The notes beneath the pieces were generated by a model. That model did not search any database, was not told the DNA's origin, and saw nothing but the letters and a program-made list of their open reading frames with translations. The translations under genes and the position numbers were made by a program. A DNA stretch of 64,000 nt. It comes from Arctic95D-9 sp035967665 (lineage in GTDB: Bacteria > Verrucomicrobiota > Verrucomicrobiia > Verrucomicrobiales > DEV007). The stretch is taken from the NCBI GenBank assembly GCA_035967665.1, contig JAYWLB010000046.1:121434-185433 (forward strand), written 5' to 3'. Positions 7,727-17,194 of this stretch are shown here, piece after piece. Position 1 is the stretch's first letter; every line of letters begins with the position of its first letter.

Positions 7727-8185
7727 ATGCAGGAAATTTACGAAATCAGCGACCGGTTTATTGAAGCCGGCGATGCCAACGAACTTCTCTATGAGCCACT
7801 CAAAGAGGGGCTCACTTTCCGCCGGACAAGGCGCTACGAAATCGATTTCGATGGCGACAAGAAGGCTGTGAAGAAATTCGTCAAGGAAACGCTTCTCGAC
7901 AAGATCAGTCAGGAGTATCACAAGGGTGAGGAGCCGGCCTTGAACGATTCGGCGTTTTTCGTCGAATACGGAATGAAGCCCGGAGCTCTCGATCTCGAGA
8001 AAGAGGCGATTTTGACCTATTACCGCGGCATTGAGGATCCCGGGTTTACGATCAACGATCTCAAGATCCGTCAGCGTATTTATGTTTTCGGCAAAGTAGC
8101 GGACGAAAAGGTTTCCGATAAATTTGTCCGCGATATCTGCAACCGAGCGATTCACAACTGGAGCGTCATTCAAGGAAATGTCTGA
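7727..8185 (+). CDS. PurS-like subunit of FGAM synthase
   Basis: A 152-residue protein that overlaps purL by eight bases. Its C-terminal half, VEYGMKPGALDLEKEAILTYYRG followed by LKIRQRIYVFGKV and a helix ending in NRAIHNWSVI, follows the pattern of PurS and of the PurS-like N-terminal domain of long PurL enzymes (KPGVxDxxGxA, then a beta strand, then the Np-V-I end). The N-terminal half (RRYEIDFDGDKKAVKKFVKE) may be the second repeat of that domain. PurS bridges PurL and PurQ in the ammonia-channelling complex, and its place directly before purL and purQ supports the call. It is about twice the length of ordinary PurS (about 80-90 residues). Confidence 0.6.
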   Translation: MQEIYEISDRFIEAGDANELLYEPLKEGLTFRRTRRYEIDFDGDKKAVKKFVKETLLDKISQEYHKGEEPALNDSAFFVEYGMKPGALDLEKEAILTYYRGIEDPGFTINDLKIRQRIYVFGKVADEKVSDKFVRDICNRAIHNWSVIQGNV

Positions 8186-10616
8186 GACCAAAACAGAAAG
8201 CATTTTAGATCGCATTGCCGAAGTGCCTGCTGATCATTTTCGCATCCTCAAAATCTCCGATCTCGGTGGTGATGAGTTGCTGGAACTGAGCAAGTTCATG
8301 AAGCTGTCCCTTTCGAAAGAGGACATGCTGGCGGTTCAGGAAATCTACAGGGGATGGGATCGCGAGCCCACTGATGTGGAGCTGGAGGTGATCGCGCAAA
8401 CCTGGAGCGAGCACTGCAAGCACCGGATTTTCGGGGCAACCATCGAGCACACCGTTGACGGTGAGTCGGAGACAGTAAAATCGCTTTTCAAGACTTACAT
8501 TTACGACGTTTCGAATCGGATTTTCGACAGCAAGCCCGGCTTTGTTCTTTCGGCGTTTCACGATAATGCCGGTTTCATCAAGCTCGACGATGAGCAGGCA
8601 ATCTGTCTGAAGGCTGAGACTCACAACCACCCGAGCGCGATTGAGCCCTACGCCGGTGCCAATACCGGTCTCGGTGGTGTCATCCGTGATATTCTCGGAG
8701 CGGGTAAAGGCGCTAAGCCGATTGGTTCGCTCGATGTCTTTTGTTTCGGTGCGCCGGATACCTCCCTTGAGGAAATGAAGGCGACGGACGTGATTCATCC
8801 GCTCGGAATGATGCGTGGCGTCGTTCGCGGGGTTCGTGACTACGGAAACCGCATGGGGATTCCGACGATCAGTGGTGCGCTTCAGTTCGACGATTCCTAC
8901 ATTTACAACCCGCTCGTGTTCTGCGGAACCGCCGGTGTGATTCCGATCAAGGATATCGAAAAAGAGGTCAAGCCGGATCAGGTGATCATTTCGGTCGGTG
9001 GCAGAACCGGTCGTGATGGACTGAAAGGGGCGACCTTTTCATCCGCAGCGCTCGATTCCACCAGTCACGAGGAAGATCAGCAGGCGGTTCAGATCGGCAA
9101 TCCGATCGAAGAGAAAAAGGCGGCTGATTTCGTTCTCGCGGCTCGCGATAAGGGGCTCATCGAATTTGTGACTGATTGCGGTGCGGGTGGTTATTCCAGT
9201 GCCTGCGGTGAAATGCTTGAAACGTGTGGAGGCACCATCAATCTCGATAACGTTAAATTGAAGGCCGAAGGGCTCGTCAGTTGGGAGATTTTTATCAGTG
9301 AGAGTCAGGAGCGTATGGTTCTGGCAGTGAAGAGGGAATCTCTCCCCGAACTGCAGGAATTGGCTGACCTTTACGAGACGGAATTGACAGAGCTCGGCTC
9401 GTCTGACGGCTCGGGAATTCTTAAAGTGACCCACCACGGCAAAACGGTTTGCGAACTCGATTGCAGCAACTTGCACGATGCTCCGATTCGCGAGTTGAAA
9501 GCGAAATGGGAAAAGAAAACCGAAGCGATTGAGGCTCCGGTTTTGGAAAATCCGCTTGAAGATCTCAAGTCGCTTCTTTCCGATTTCGCGATTGTTTCGC
9601 GTGAGCCTATCATCCGTGAATACGATCACGAGGTGCAGGGGAATACGGTTCTCAAGCCGCTTGCCGGTGCGAGTGGTGACGCGCCTCAGGATGCTTCGGT
9701 GGTTCGCATCAGCGGGAGTGAAAAGCTCATGTCGATGAGTGTTGCGGTGCTTCCCGAGTGGGGCAAGACCGATCCTTACGCGATGGGGGCGGCCTGTGTC
9801 GATGAGTGCATTCGCCAGCTCGTGGCTTCCGGTTCAGATCCGGACCGTATCGCGATTCTCGATAACTTCTGCGTCGGCAATCCCGAGAACGAAGAGGAAC
9901 TCGGCGCTCTCGTTGAGACGGTGAAAGCAATCGCTGCCGCGGCTGAGGCTTACGGAGCGCCATTCGTTTCCGGAAAGGATTCATTTTACAACTATTTCGA
10001 AACCGACGACGGCCCTGTCTCGATTCCTGTGACGATTTTGATCAGTGGGATGGGTATCATCGACGATGAGGCACATGTCACCGGTGCTTCGATCCGCCGT
10101 GATGACAGCGTTCTTGCTATCATCGGTAACACCGGGGCGGAACTCGGTGGTTCGGTGTTCGCCCGTCAGAAAAAGCTGACAAATGCTGAGGTGCCTCAGA
10201 CGAATTTTGAAGAGGCCTTTGCCTGTTATCGTAAGTATTACGAGGCGAATAAAGCAGGGCTGATTCTTTCTGCTCACGATGTCAGTGAAGGTGGTCTTGC
10301 GGTCACACTCGCTGAAGGTGCCTTTTCCGGTAAAGCCGGACTCGAAGTCGATCTTTCAGGCATTCCGATGGATGACGACGCTGGAAAAGCTGCGATGCTC
10401 TTCGGCGAATCGCCTTCGAGACTGGTGGTCGAAGTGGCTCCTGAGAATCTGGAAAAACTCGCGGATCTTTTTGAAGGTCTTCCGTTTGCCGCACTCGGTC
10501 GCACCACTTCGGAGCATTCCAATTTGAACATTGTCTGGGGTAAAGAAACTCTTATCAACGAACCTGTCGACCAGCTTAAATCGCTATGGAAGAACGGCCT
10601 TGCGCAGTACTACTAA
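8178..10616 (+). CDS. purL: Phosphoribosylformylglycinamidine synthase subunit II
   Basis: The ATP-dependent synthetase subunit that converts FGAR to FGAM with ammonia from PurQ. It is 812 residues from ATG 8178, a little longer than the usual small PurL (about 720-760). Visible signatures are the early EVIAQTWSEHCKHRIFGATI, the metal/ATP segment KAETHNHPSAIEPYAGANTGLGGVIRDI, GVVRGVRDYGNRMGIPTISGA, TDCGAGGYSSACGEML and the second-half repeat VSGKDSFYNYFE and SAHDVSEGGLAVTLAEG. An in-frame ATG at 8124 would overlap the PurS-like gene more deeply and is rejected. The last 31 bases overlap purQ, so the two are likely translationally coupled. Confidence 0.95.
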   Translation: MSETKTESILDRIAEVPADHFRILKISDLGGDELLELSKFMKLSLSKEDMLAVQEIYRGWDREPTDVELEVIAQTWSEHCKHRIFGATIEHTVDGESETVKSLFKTYIYDVSNRIFDSKPGFVLSAFHDNAGFIKLDDEQAICLKAETHNHPSAIEPYAGANTGLGGVIRDILGAGKGAKPIGSLDVFCFGAPDTSLEEMKATDVIHPLGMMRGVVRGVRDYGNRMGIPTISGALQFDDSYIYNPLVFCGTAGVIPIKDIEKEVKPDQVIISVGGRTGRDGLKGATFSSAALDSTSHEEDQQAVQIGNPIEEKKAADFVLAARDKGLIEFVTDCGAGGYSSACGEMLETCGGTINLDNVKLKAEGLVSWEIFISESQERMVLAVKRESLPELQELADLYETELTELGSSDGSGILKVTHHGKTVCELDCSNLHDAPIRELKAKWEKKTEAIEAPVLENPLEDLKSLLSDFAIVSREPIIREYDHEVQGNTVLKPLAGASGDAPQDASVVRISGSEKLMSMSVAVLPEWGKTDPYAMGAACVDECIRQLVASGSDPDRIAILDNFCVGNPENEEELGALVETVKAIAAAAEAYGAPFVSGKDSFYNYFETDDGPVSIPVTILISGMGIIDDEAHVTGASIRRDDSVLAIIGNTGAELGGSVFARQKKLTNAEVPQTNFEEAFACYRKYYEANKAGLILSAHDVSEGGLAVTLAEGAFSGKAGLEVDLSGIPMDDDAGKAAMLFGESPSRLVVEVAPENLEKLADLFEGLPFAALGRTTSEHSNLNIVWGKETLINEPVDQLKSLWKNGLAQYY

Positions 10617-11326
10617 AATTTCCCGGCACAAACTGTGACGAGGAAACCGCCCGGGCTCTTGAAGAGGTCGGCTTTGTTACGGAAGTGATTCCAATTTCGG
10701 CACTCAAGGCGACCAGCCTTGTCGGGGTAAGCCTCGTTGTCCTGCCGGGTGGGTTCAGTTACGGAGACTACGTCCAGTCGGGGCGTCTCGCCAAGCTCGT
10801 TACCGAGCAGAAAATCGGGGATACGCTCAAGGAATTTCGCGATAACGGGGGATACCTTCTCGGAATCTGCAACGGTTTCCAAATTCTCACGCAGCTCGGA
10901 CTTTTGCCGGAAGGCAGCCTCGTCGAAAATGCGAGTGGCCGTTACCAGTGTCACTGGGTGAAGCTGGATAAGCAGTGCGCTACGAGTCCGTTTCTCACGC
11001 ATCTTCCCGATCAGTTCGAATTTCCGATCGCCCATGCCGAAGGTCGTCTCGTTACGGCAACTCCCGAAGAAGCAAAGGCTTATCGCGAAAGTGGTGCTGC
11101 CGCGCTGACCTACACGGATGAGGTGAACGGCAGTTTCGAGCAAATCGCAGGATTGCAGGATGAGAGTGGCCGTGTTTTCGGTCTTATGCCCCATCCTGAA
11201 CGTTTTATGAATGCTGCCGATCACTACGATCCAGACTGGCAATCCGGTGTGGATGGTGAAACTTCCCGTGGTAGCGGTTACTATCTCTTTCGATCTCTCT
11301 TCGAATCTGTTACATCCTCCAACTGA
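10586..11326 (+). CDS. purQ: Phosphoribosylformylglycinamidine synthase subunit I (glutaminase)
   Basis: The class I glutaminase that supplies ammonia to PurL. It has 246 residues with the nucleophile Cys95 in LLGICNGFQIL and the His203/Glu205 pair in LMPHPERF, so the triad is complete. The N-terminal strand VLLKFPGTNCDEE and the PGGFSYGDYVQSG loop are typical. The ATG at 10586 lies inside purL, and no later start would keep the first beta strand. The next gene, purM, begins on the base after its stop codon. It is somewhat longer than the 220-230 residues of Bacillus-type PurQ, with the extra residues near the C-terminus. Confidence 0.95.
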   Translation: MEERPCAVLLKFPGTNCDEETARALEEVGFVTEVIPISALKATSLVGVSLVVLPGGFSYGDYVQSGRLAKLVTEQKIGDTLKEFRDNGGYLLGICNGFQILTQLGLLPEGSLVENASGRYQCHWVKLDKQCATSPFLTHLPDQFEFPIAHAEGRLVTATPEEAKAYRESGAAALTYTDEVNGSFEQIAGLQDESGRVFGLMPHPERFMNAADHYDPDWQSGVDGETSRGSGYYLFRSLFESVTSSN

Positions 11327-12319
11327 ATGAGCAACGAATTCACCTATAAAGCGGCTGGTGTCGATATTGACGAAGCGGCAGCGCTGGTCGGAGACATCGG
11401 CGAACTCCGTCGTCGAACCGAAGCCAATCGCTCTTTGATGCAGTCCTTTGGATTGTTTGCAGCGAGTTACGATCTTAGCGATTACAAGGAGCCTGTCATC
11501 GTGACCGGCTGTGACGGAGTCGGCACGAAGATCGAATTGCTTCTCGAGCACGATCAATTGGAAATTGCCGGGAAAGATCTCGTTGCGATGAATGTAAATG
11601 ACATTCTCACGACCGGTGGTGATCCGCTTCTCTTTCTCGATTACATCGGGGTAGGCGCGATCGACAAGACAAAGATCAAACGACTCATCGCCGGAATGGC
11701 GGAGCACCTTGCGAGCTGCGATTGTATTCTTGCCGGTGGCGAGACCGCTGAAATGCCGGGTATCGTTCCTGACGGTGTTATCGAGCTGAGCGGTTTTTGC
11801 GTTGGCGCTGCAGAGAAGCCCAATCTGATTGATCCTTCCTCCATCGAGATTGGCGACAAACTGATCGGCTATCCTTCCGACGGATTCCACGCGAACGGAT
11901 GGAGCTTGATTCGCAAGATTCTCGAGGCCAATCCCGGTCTCATCGATGACGACGAGTGGGTTGAGTTTCTCGCTCCGACCCGTCTGTATCACGATGTCGT
12001 TGACGGACTTCGCAAGCGTTCCATCAATGTGAAGGCGATGGCCCACATCACCGGTGGCGGCCTTCCAGAGAACCTTGAGCGTCTTCTCAATGAGAAGGGG
12101 GCCGACATCACGATTCCTCGTTGGAATCTTGGAGCGGTTGCTAAAGTGCTTTCCTTCGTCGAAGACGCCGAAGCGGTGAAGACATTTAACATGGGCTGGG
12201 GATGGGTTGTCGCTGTTCCGGCGGATCAGGCTGACGAGGCCGTTTCCTTCCACGAAGGTGCAATGGTGATCGGGACCGTTGATGATTCCGGTAAAGTTCA
12301 GGTAAAGGTTTCGTCCTAA
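11327..12319 (+). CDS. purM: Phosphoribosylaminoimidazole (AIR) synthase
   Basis: Converts FGAM to AIR with ATP, the step after PurLSQ. It has 330 residues in the PurM/ThiL fold. The N-terminal metal and ATP segment reads VTGCDGVGTKIELLLEHDQ and then DLVAMNVNDILTTGGDPLLFLDYI. GGETAEMPGIV and IGYPSDGFHANGWSLIRKI follow, and MAHITGGGLPENLERLL lies in the second domain. The start codon touches the purQ stop (TGA then ATG), and the stop is four bases before purF, so this is one transcription unit. It resembles the usual PurM in length. Confidence 0.95.
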   Translation: MSNEFTYKAAGVDIDEAAALVGDIGELRRRTEANRSLMQSFGLFAASYDLSDYKEPVIVTGCDGVGTKIELLLEHDQLEIAGKDLVAMNVNDILTTGGDPLLFLDYIGVGAIDKTKIKRLIAGMAEHLASCDCILAGGETAEMPGIVPDGVIELSGFCVGAAEKPNLIDPSSIEIGDKLIGYPSDGFHANGWSLIRKILEANPGLIDDDEWVEFLAPTRLYHDVVDGLRKRSINVKAMAHITGGGLPENLERLLNEKGADITIPRWNLGAVAKVLSFVEDAEAVKTFNMGWGWVVAVPADQADEAVSFHEGAMVIGTVDDSGKVQVKVSS

Positions 12320-12323
12320 CAAC

Positions 12324-14252
12324 ATGAGCGATCCTATCCATCACGAGTGCGGACTGGCGTTCGTGAGGCTTAAGAAAGATCTGGCCTACTATCACGATCG
12401 TTACGGCACGAGTCTCTGGGGGTTCCAGCGGCTCTATCTCCTCATGGAGAAGCAGCACAACCGCGGCCAGGACGGCGTCGGAATTGGTTGTTGTAAGCTG
12501 AACATGCCTCTCGGGGAGCCTTACCTTTTCCGCCAGCGCAACGCCGAGCGCGATTCCCTCATCCGGGTAATGGAGGGCAGATTGCGGAAATTTGCCAAGC
12601 TCGAACGCAAAGGCATTCTCGACCCGGACGACCCGGCTTCGTGCAAGCGTCATTTTGATTTCGGGGGTGAAGTTCTTCTCGGTCACTTGAGATATGGAAC
12701 TTCCGGTTCATTCGGTAGTGGTGGCTGTCATCCCTACGTGCGTCGCACGAATTACCCCACGAAATCGATGATGGTTTTGGGGAATTTTAACATGACGAAT
12801 GCCCGTGACCTCAATCATCACTTGATTGATCGCGGTCAGCATCCGGTTTTCGATACCGATACCCAGACGGTGCTCGAGGAAATCGGATACCATCTCGACG
12901 AAGCGCACGACGCGATTTATCGCCGTGAGCGCGACGCCGGAACCGAAGGGCGGGATATCCCTCCTATCATTTCAGAGGAAATCGATCTCGTTCGTATTCT
13001 CAGCAAGTGCGAAGAAAACTGGGACGGTGGTTACTCGATTGCCGGCGTGATCGGAAACGGCGACGGATTTGTGTTCCGCGATCCCCACGGTATTCGCCCC
13101 TGCTTTTTCTACGAGGATGACGAGGTGATCGCTTTTGCGAGCGAGCGCGTTCCTCTCATGACGGTGTTCAATGCGCCTCAGGAAAAAGTTCAGGAACTGG
13201 CACCGGGTCATGTGGGGTACATGAAGCATTCCGGTGGGGATTTGCAGGTGAAGCCTTTTGCGGCCCCGGCGAAAATCACTCCGTGTTCTTTCGAGCGAAT
13301 CTACTTTTCACGCGGAAACGACCCCGATATCTACCGCGAGCGGATGCAGTTGGGAGCCAATCTCGTTCCGCAGATTATCCCCCGGATTGAGAAAGACTTT
13401 GATAAGACTGTTTTCAGTTTTGTCCCCAATACCGCTGAAATCGCCTATTACGGGCTCATGCACGGGCTTCGCAAGTGGCGTCGTGATGAGGTGAAAAAGG
13501 AGATTCTTGAAGCGGCTCAGTCCGGGACAATCAATGAGGAGACGATTGACAGCCTTATTCTGAAGAGCTGGCCTCGCGGTGAGAAGATCGCCCACAAGGA
13601 TATCAAGCTCCGTACGTTTATCGCTCAGGAGAAAGGGCGTAACCAGATGGTTTCTCACGTTTATGACGTGACCTACGGCCAGGTGCAACCCGGTGAAAAT
13701 CTCGTAGTCCTCGACGACTCTATTGTTCGCGGGACAACGTTGAAATCTTCTATTATCAAGATTCTTTCGAGGCTCGATCCTAAGAAGATCATCATCGTTT
13801 CGACGGCTCCCCAGATTCGATATCCGGATTGCTACGGCATCGATATGTCCGAGATGGGTAAGTTCATCGTTTTTAAAGCAGCGGTGAACCTGATCGAGCA
13901 GCGCGGGATGAAGAATCGACTCACCGACGTCTATTACGCCTGCCTTGAGGAGCTGAAGAAGCCCGTCGAGGAGATGCAGAATCCCGTGAAAGCGATCTAC
14001 GAGCCGTTTACGGAAGAGGAGCTTTCCGCTGAGGTTAGCAAGCTGGTGACCCCGGATGACATTCCGTGGCATGGTGAAGTTGAGGTGGTTTTCCAGACCG
14101 TCGAAGCCCTTCACTCAGCGATTCCACATCATCAGGGCGACTGGTATTTCACAGGGGACTATCCGACTCCGGGTGGTTACAAAGTGGTGAATCAGGCCTT
14201 CGTTGGTTTTATGGACAAAACCGGGGAGCGCCCCTACGACGTCCTGCTTTAA
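12324..14252 (+). CDS. purF: Amidophosphoribosyltransferase, long form
   Basis: The committed step of purine synthesis: PRPP plus glutamine to phosphoribosylamine. It has 642 residues against about 450-510 for the common form. The N-terminal Ntn glutaminase domain begins IHHECGLAFVRL, so the nucleophile would be Cys9 after removal of an eight-residue propeptide. RGQDGVGIG, LLGHLRYGTSGS and GNFNMTNARDLNHHL follow. The PRTase domain has the PRPP loop LVVLDDSIVRGTTLKSS at about residues 460-476. Insertions lie in the glutaminase half and a C-terminal extension ends VGFMDKTGERPYDVLL. Related long forms are known in Bacteroidetes and other phyla. It is the last tightly packed gene of the run; 141 bp separate it from purD. 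Confidence 0.9.
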   Translation: MSDPIHHECGLAFVRLKKDLAYYHDRYGTSLWGFQRLYLLMEKQHNRGQDGVGIGCCKLNMPLGEPYLFRQRNAERDSLIRVMEGRLRKFAKLERKGILDPDDPASCKRHFDFGGEVLLGHLRYGTSGSFGSGGCHPYVRRTNYPTKSMMVLGNFNMTNARDLNHHLIDRGQHPVFDTDTQTVLEEIGYHLDEAHDAIYRRERDAGTEGRDIPPIISEEIDLVRILSKCEENWDGGYSIAGVIGNGDGFVFRDPHGIRPCFFYEDDEVIAFASERVPLMTVFNAPQEKVQELAPGHVGYMKHSGGDLQVKPFAAPAKITPCSFERIYFSRGNDPDIYRERMQLGANLVPQIIPRIEKDFDKTVFSFVPNTAEIAYYGLMHGLRKWRRDEVKKEILEAAQSGTINEETIDSLILKSWPRGEKIAHKDIKLRTFIAQEKGRNQMVSHVYDVTYGQVQPGENLVVLDDSIVRGTTLKSSIIKILSRLDPKKIIIVSTAPQIRYPDCYGIDMSEMGKFIVFKAAVNLIEQRGMKNRLTDVYYACLEELKKPVEEMQNPVKAIYEPFTEEELSAEVSKLVTPDDIPWHGEVEVVFQTVEALHSAIPHHQGDWYFTGDYPTPGGYKVVNQAFVGFMDKTGERPYDVLL

Positions 14253-14393
14253 ACGGCAGGGTCGTCGGGCGATTCGGGGAGGCGGATCTTTACTGAGGGG
14301 ATCGTCTTTTTTGGTAAAGGTGCGCTTTTGAATTTCGCGGGGGTGTGCTATGGAAACGGGGTGGCTGAATGCCACTGATTGAAGGATTTTTCT

Positions 14394-15644
14394 ATGAAAG
14401 TATTAGTTGTTGGAAAAGGCGGCCGGGAGCACGCGATCATCACGGCGCTGAAGGAGTCACCTTCGGAGACTGAAATCTATTCGTTTCCGGGATCGGACGC
14501 GATTTTTGAACTCGCTACGCCGGTTCAAGCGGATGGCGTGGCATCTCTCGTCGCCTTTATGGCGGACAACGAAATCGACCTGTGTGTCGCAGGGGAGGAG
14601 AGCTACCTCGTGAAGGACGAAGGTCTCGCCAATGCCTGTAAGGAGGCCGGGATTCCCTGCTGGGGGCCGCCGAAAGAAGCGGCTCAGCTCGAGGCGAGCA
14701 AAGAGTTTGCAAAGGAGTTCATGGTGCGTCACGAGATTCCGACAGGAGGATATGCCTCGGTCGATGATATCGATGCCGCCCGTGCTGCGATTGGCGGGAA
14801 GTATCCGACCGTTCTGAAGTTCGATGGTCTCGCCGCCGGCAAGGGCGTCGCCGTTTGTCTCGACGAAGCTTCCGCCGAGGAATTCATGGACGAGGTGCTC
14901 GTTCAGCGGAAGTTCGGGGCGGGGAGTTTGCTCGTGGAGGAATTTCTCGAAGGACCTGAAATTTCGATTTTTGCTTCAGTGGTCGACGACGAATATCAGA
15001 TTCTCGCTCCGGCTCGTGATTACAAGCGCATCGGCGACGGGGACGAAGGTCCTAACACCGGTGGAATGGGGGCAGTGAGTTCGCTTGAAATGCTCGACGC
15101 CGATCTGCGAAAAGTGATCGACGAAACGATCATTCGGCCAACGGTTGAGGGCTTGCAGAATGACGGGCTTCCCTATCGGGGATTCCTCTATTTTGGAATC
15201 ATGCTGACACCGGACGGGCCCAAGATTCTCGAATACAACTGTCGTTTCGGGGATCCTGAGGCGCAGGCGGTTCTGCCTATGATCACGGGGGATTTTGCCG
15301 GGTATGTTTTCGAAGGCGCCAATGGTCACCTCAATCCGGGACTGATCGCTTTTTCCAAGGGCTGGAGCATTTGTCTTGTTTCCGCCTCCGCTGGTTACCC
15401 TGAATCTTCACGGAGCGGTGATGTTATTTCCGGAATCGATGATGTTGAAGGAGCGCGGGTTTTCCATGCCGGAACCCGTCGGAACGAGGCCGGTGACTAT
15501 GAAACCGCCGGTGGGCGTGTCCTCGTCGTTGTTGCTACCGGAGAGACCCGGCTCGAAGCGGTGGACCGCGTCTATGCGGAGAGTGCTAAAGTATCGTTCG
15601 ATGGTATGCAGCGCCGCACCGACATCGGAGTGCGAAATTTTTAA
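14394..15644 (+). CDS. purD: Phosphoribosylamine-glycine ligase (GARS)
   Basis: Adds glycine to phosphoribosylamine with ATP. It has 416 residues from ATG 14394, opening with the nucleotide-binding strand MKVLVVGKGGREHAI. The ATP-grasp core shows YPTVLKFDGLAAGKGVAVC, EEFLEGPEISIFA, DEGPNTGGMGAVS and the metal-binding YNCRFGDPEAQAVLP. An in-frame ATG at 14379 adds only five residues and is less likely. It may have its own promoter in the 141-bp gap after purF, but none is convincing. Confidence 0.95.
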   Translation: MKVLVVGKGGREHAIITALKESPSETEIYSFPGSDAIFELATPVQADGVASLVAFMADNEIDLCVAGEESYLVKDEGLANACKEAGIPCWGPPKEAAQLEASKEFAKEFMVRHEIPTGGYASVDDIDAARAAIGGKYPTVLKFDGLAAGKGVAVCLDEASAEEFMDEVLVQRKFGAGSLLVEEFLEGPEISIFASVVDDEYQILAPARDYKRIGDGDEGPNTGGMGAVSSLEMLDADLRKVIDETIIRPTVEGLQNDGLPYRGFLYFGIMLTPDGPKILEYNCRFGDPEAQAVLPMITGDFAGYVFEGANGHLNPGLIAFSKGWSICLVSASAGYPESSRSGDVISGIDDVEGARVFHAGTRRNEAGDYETAGGRVLVVVATGETRLEAVDRVYAESAKVSFDGMQRRTDIGVRNF

Positions 15645-15692
15645 TGACGCCTAAGCGGTTTGCCCTTAAGTGTTTTCAGTTAAGACGACCTT

Positions 15693-16259
15693 TTGAGTGA
15701 TTCTCAGAACATCACCACTGAAGAGCTCCTCAGTCCCGAAAGGATTGAGTCCGCCGTTATTTCGCTGGCTGGAGAAATCAGAGAGCGATGCGGAGACAAT
15801 GATTTTGCTTTTGTGGGGATTTACACACGGGGCGTGACACTTGCCAAACGCGTTGCCAGGGTAATGGCTGAAAGTGGCCTCGTTTGTCCGGTCGGGACCC
15901 TCGATATTTCGCTCTACCGCGATGATTTCGACAACGAGGGCACGGATCTGCCTCGCCTCGAGAGCTCCGATATTCCTTTCCCCATCGATGGAACCCGCGT
16001 CATTCTTTTCGACGAGGTGATTTTCACCGGGCGAACGATTCGCGCCGCGCTCGACGGGCTCATGGATTACGGTCGTCCATCGAAGATCGAACTCGCTGTT
16101 CTTGTCGACCGGGGGCATCGCGAGATCCCGATTCAGCCCGATTATGTGGGCGAGGAGGTCGCTTCAGAGTTGAATCAGTATGTAAAAGTCCGGTTCATCG
16201 AAGATGATAATAAAGAGGGGGTCTTCCTCGTGACGAAATGCGCAGATAAGAATGAATGA
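15693..16259 (+). CDS. pyrR: PyrR: pyrimidine regulatory protein / uracil phosphoribosyltransferase
   Basis: A PRTase-fold protein that in known cases attenuates pyr operons by binding mRNA, often also making UMP from uracil. The 188-residue sequence has the PRPP-binding loop RVILFDEVIFTGRTIRAAL and the PyrR-specific stretch GTLDISLYRDDF and VDRGHREIPIQPDYVG. The start is TTG at 15693; no ATG precedes the conserved region. It overlaps pyrB by eight bases and heads a pyrR-pyrB-pyrC' set, the same order as in Pseudomonas. The short leader before it (under 50 bp after purD) shows no anti-terminator/terminator pair that I can see. Confidence 0.9.
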   Translation: MSDSQNITTEELLSPERIESAVISLAGEIRERCGDNDFAFVGIYTRGVTLAKRVARVMAESGLVCPVGTLDISLYRDDFDNEGTDLPRLESSDIPFPIDGTRVILFDEVIFTGRTIRAALDGLMDYGRPSKIELAVLVDRGHREIPIQPDYVGEEVASELNQYVKVRFIEDDNKEGVFLVTKCADKNE

Positions 16260-17190
16260 TTTGAAACCGCGAAAAGACCTTCTTGATATTGAAAGCCTTG
16301 AGCTGGATGAAATTGAGTATGTTCTCGGCAACGCGGTTCCGTTTAAGCAGCTGTTCCAGCGCTCGGTGAAAAAGGTGCCGACCCTGAGAGGAAAGACGGT
16401 TCTGAATCTTTTTTACGAACCTTCCACGCGAACGAGTTCGTCCTTCGAAGTTGCCGCGAACCGGATGTCGGCTGACGTGACCAATTTCTCGGTTTCCAGT
16501 TCATCGATTACGAAAGGGGAATCGCTTCTCGATACAATCGAGACTCTTCAGGCGATGCAGTCTGATTACATCGTGATTCGACATCAGGCCGCAGGAGTTC
16601 CGAATATTGTAGCAAAACACACCGGCGCCTCGGTCATCAATGCGGGGGACGGGTATCACGCGCACCCCACTCAGGCGCTGTTGGATACGATGACTTTTCG
16701 CGAGGTGCACCCTGACTATGCCGGCAAGCGAATCGCTATCATCGGGGATGTGCTCCATTCGCGGGTCGCGAGGTCGACAAGCACGCTTTTTAACAAGCAG
16801 GGGATCGAAGTCGGAGTACTAGGGCCGGGTGCTCTGATTCCGGAAGGACGCCCTGATTTCATGCAGCGCTTTCAAAGCTGGGAGGATGTCTTCGATTGGA
16901 AGCCTCATGCCATCTATCTGCTACGAGTTCAAATGGAGCGGCAGGAAGGGCAGTTTTTCCCCAGTATTGCGGAGTATCACAAGATGTATGGAATGAACAG
17001 CGACAGGCTTGTTTCGATGCGAAAGCTGGGGGCGTATCTGATGCATCCCGGTCCTGTGAACCGGGGAGTGGAAGTGACCGATGAGGCGATGGGTTACGAG
17101 AAGAGTCTCATCAGCACTCAGGTTGAAAACGGGATCGCCGTGAGAATGGCGGTGTTGCATTGGCTCAAGCCGGAAACCCAGAAGGATTAA
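16252..17190 (+). CDS. pyrB: Aspartate carbamoyltransferase catalytic subunit
   Basis: Joins carbamoyl phosphate and aspartate, the first committed step of pyrimidine synthesis. It has 312 residues, the normal catalytic-chain length. The carbamoyl-phosphate motif NLFYEPSTRTSSSFEVAA is intact, followed by SSSSITKGESLLDT, VIRHQAAG, NAGDGYHAHPTQALLDTMT and the aspartate-domain LMHPGPVNRGVEV. It overlaps pyrR by eight bases and is five bases from the dihydroorotase-like gene. There is no pyrI regulatory chain beside it. It lacks the N-terminal extension of Pseudomonas PyrB, so regulation of the complex may differ. Confidence 0.95.
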   Translation: MNDLKPRKDLLDIESLELDEIEYVLGNAVPFKQLFQRSVKKVPTLRGKTVLNLFYEPSTRTSSSFEVAANRMSADVTNFSVSSSSITKGESLLDTIETLQAMQSDYIVIRHQAAGVPNIVAKHTGASVINAGDGYHAHPTQALLDTMTFREVHPDYAGKRIAIIGDVLHSRVARSTSTLFNKQGIEVGVLGPGALIPEGRPDFMQRFQSWEDVFDWKPHAIYLLRVQMERQEGQFFPSIAEYHKMYGMNSDRLVSMRKLGAYLMHPGPVNRGVEVTDEAMGYEKSLISTQVENGIAVRMAVLHWLKPETQKD

Positions 17191-17194
17191 GATC

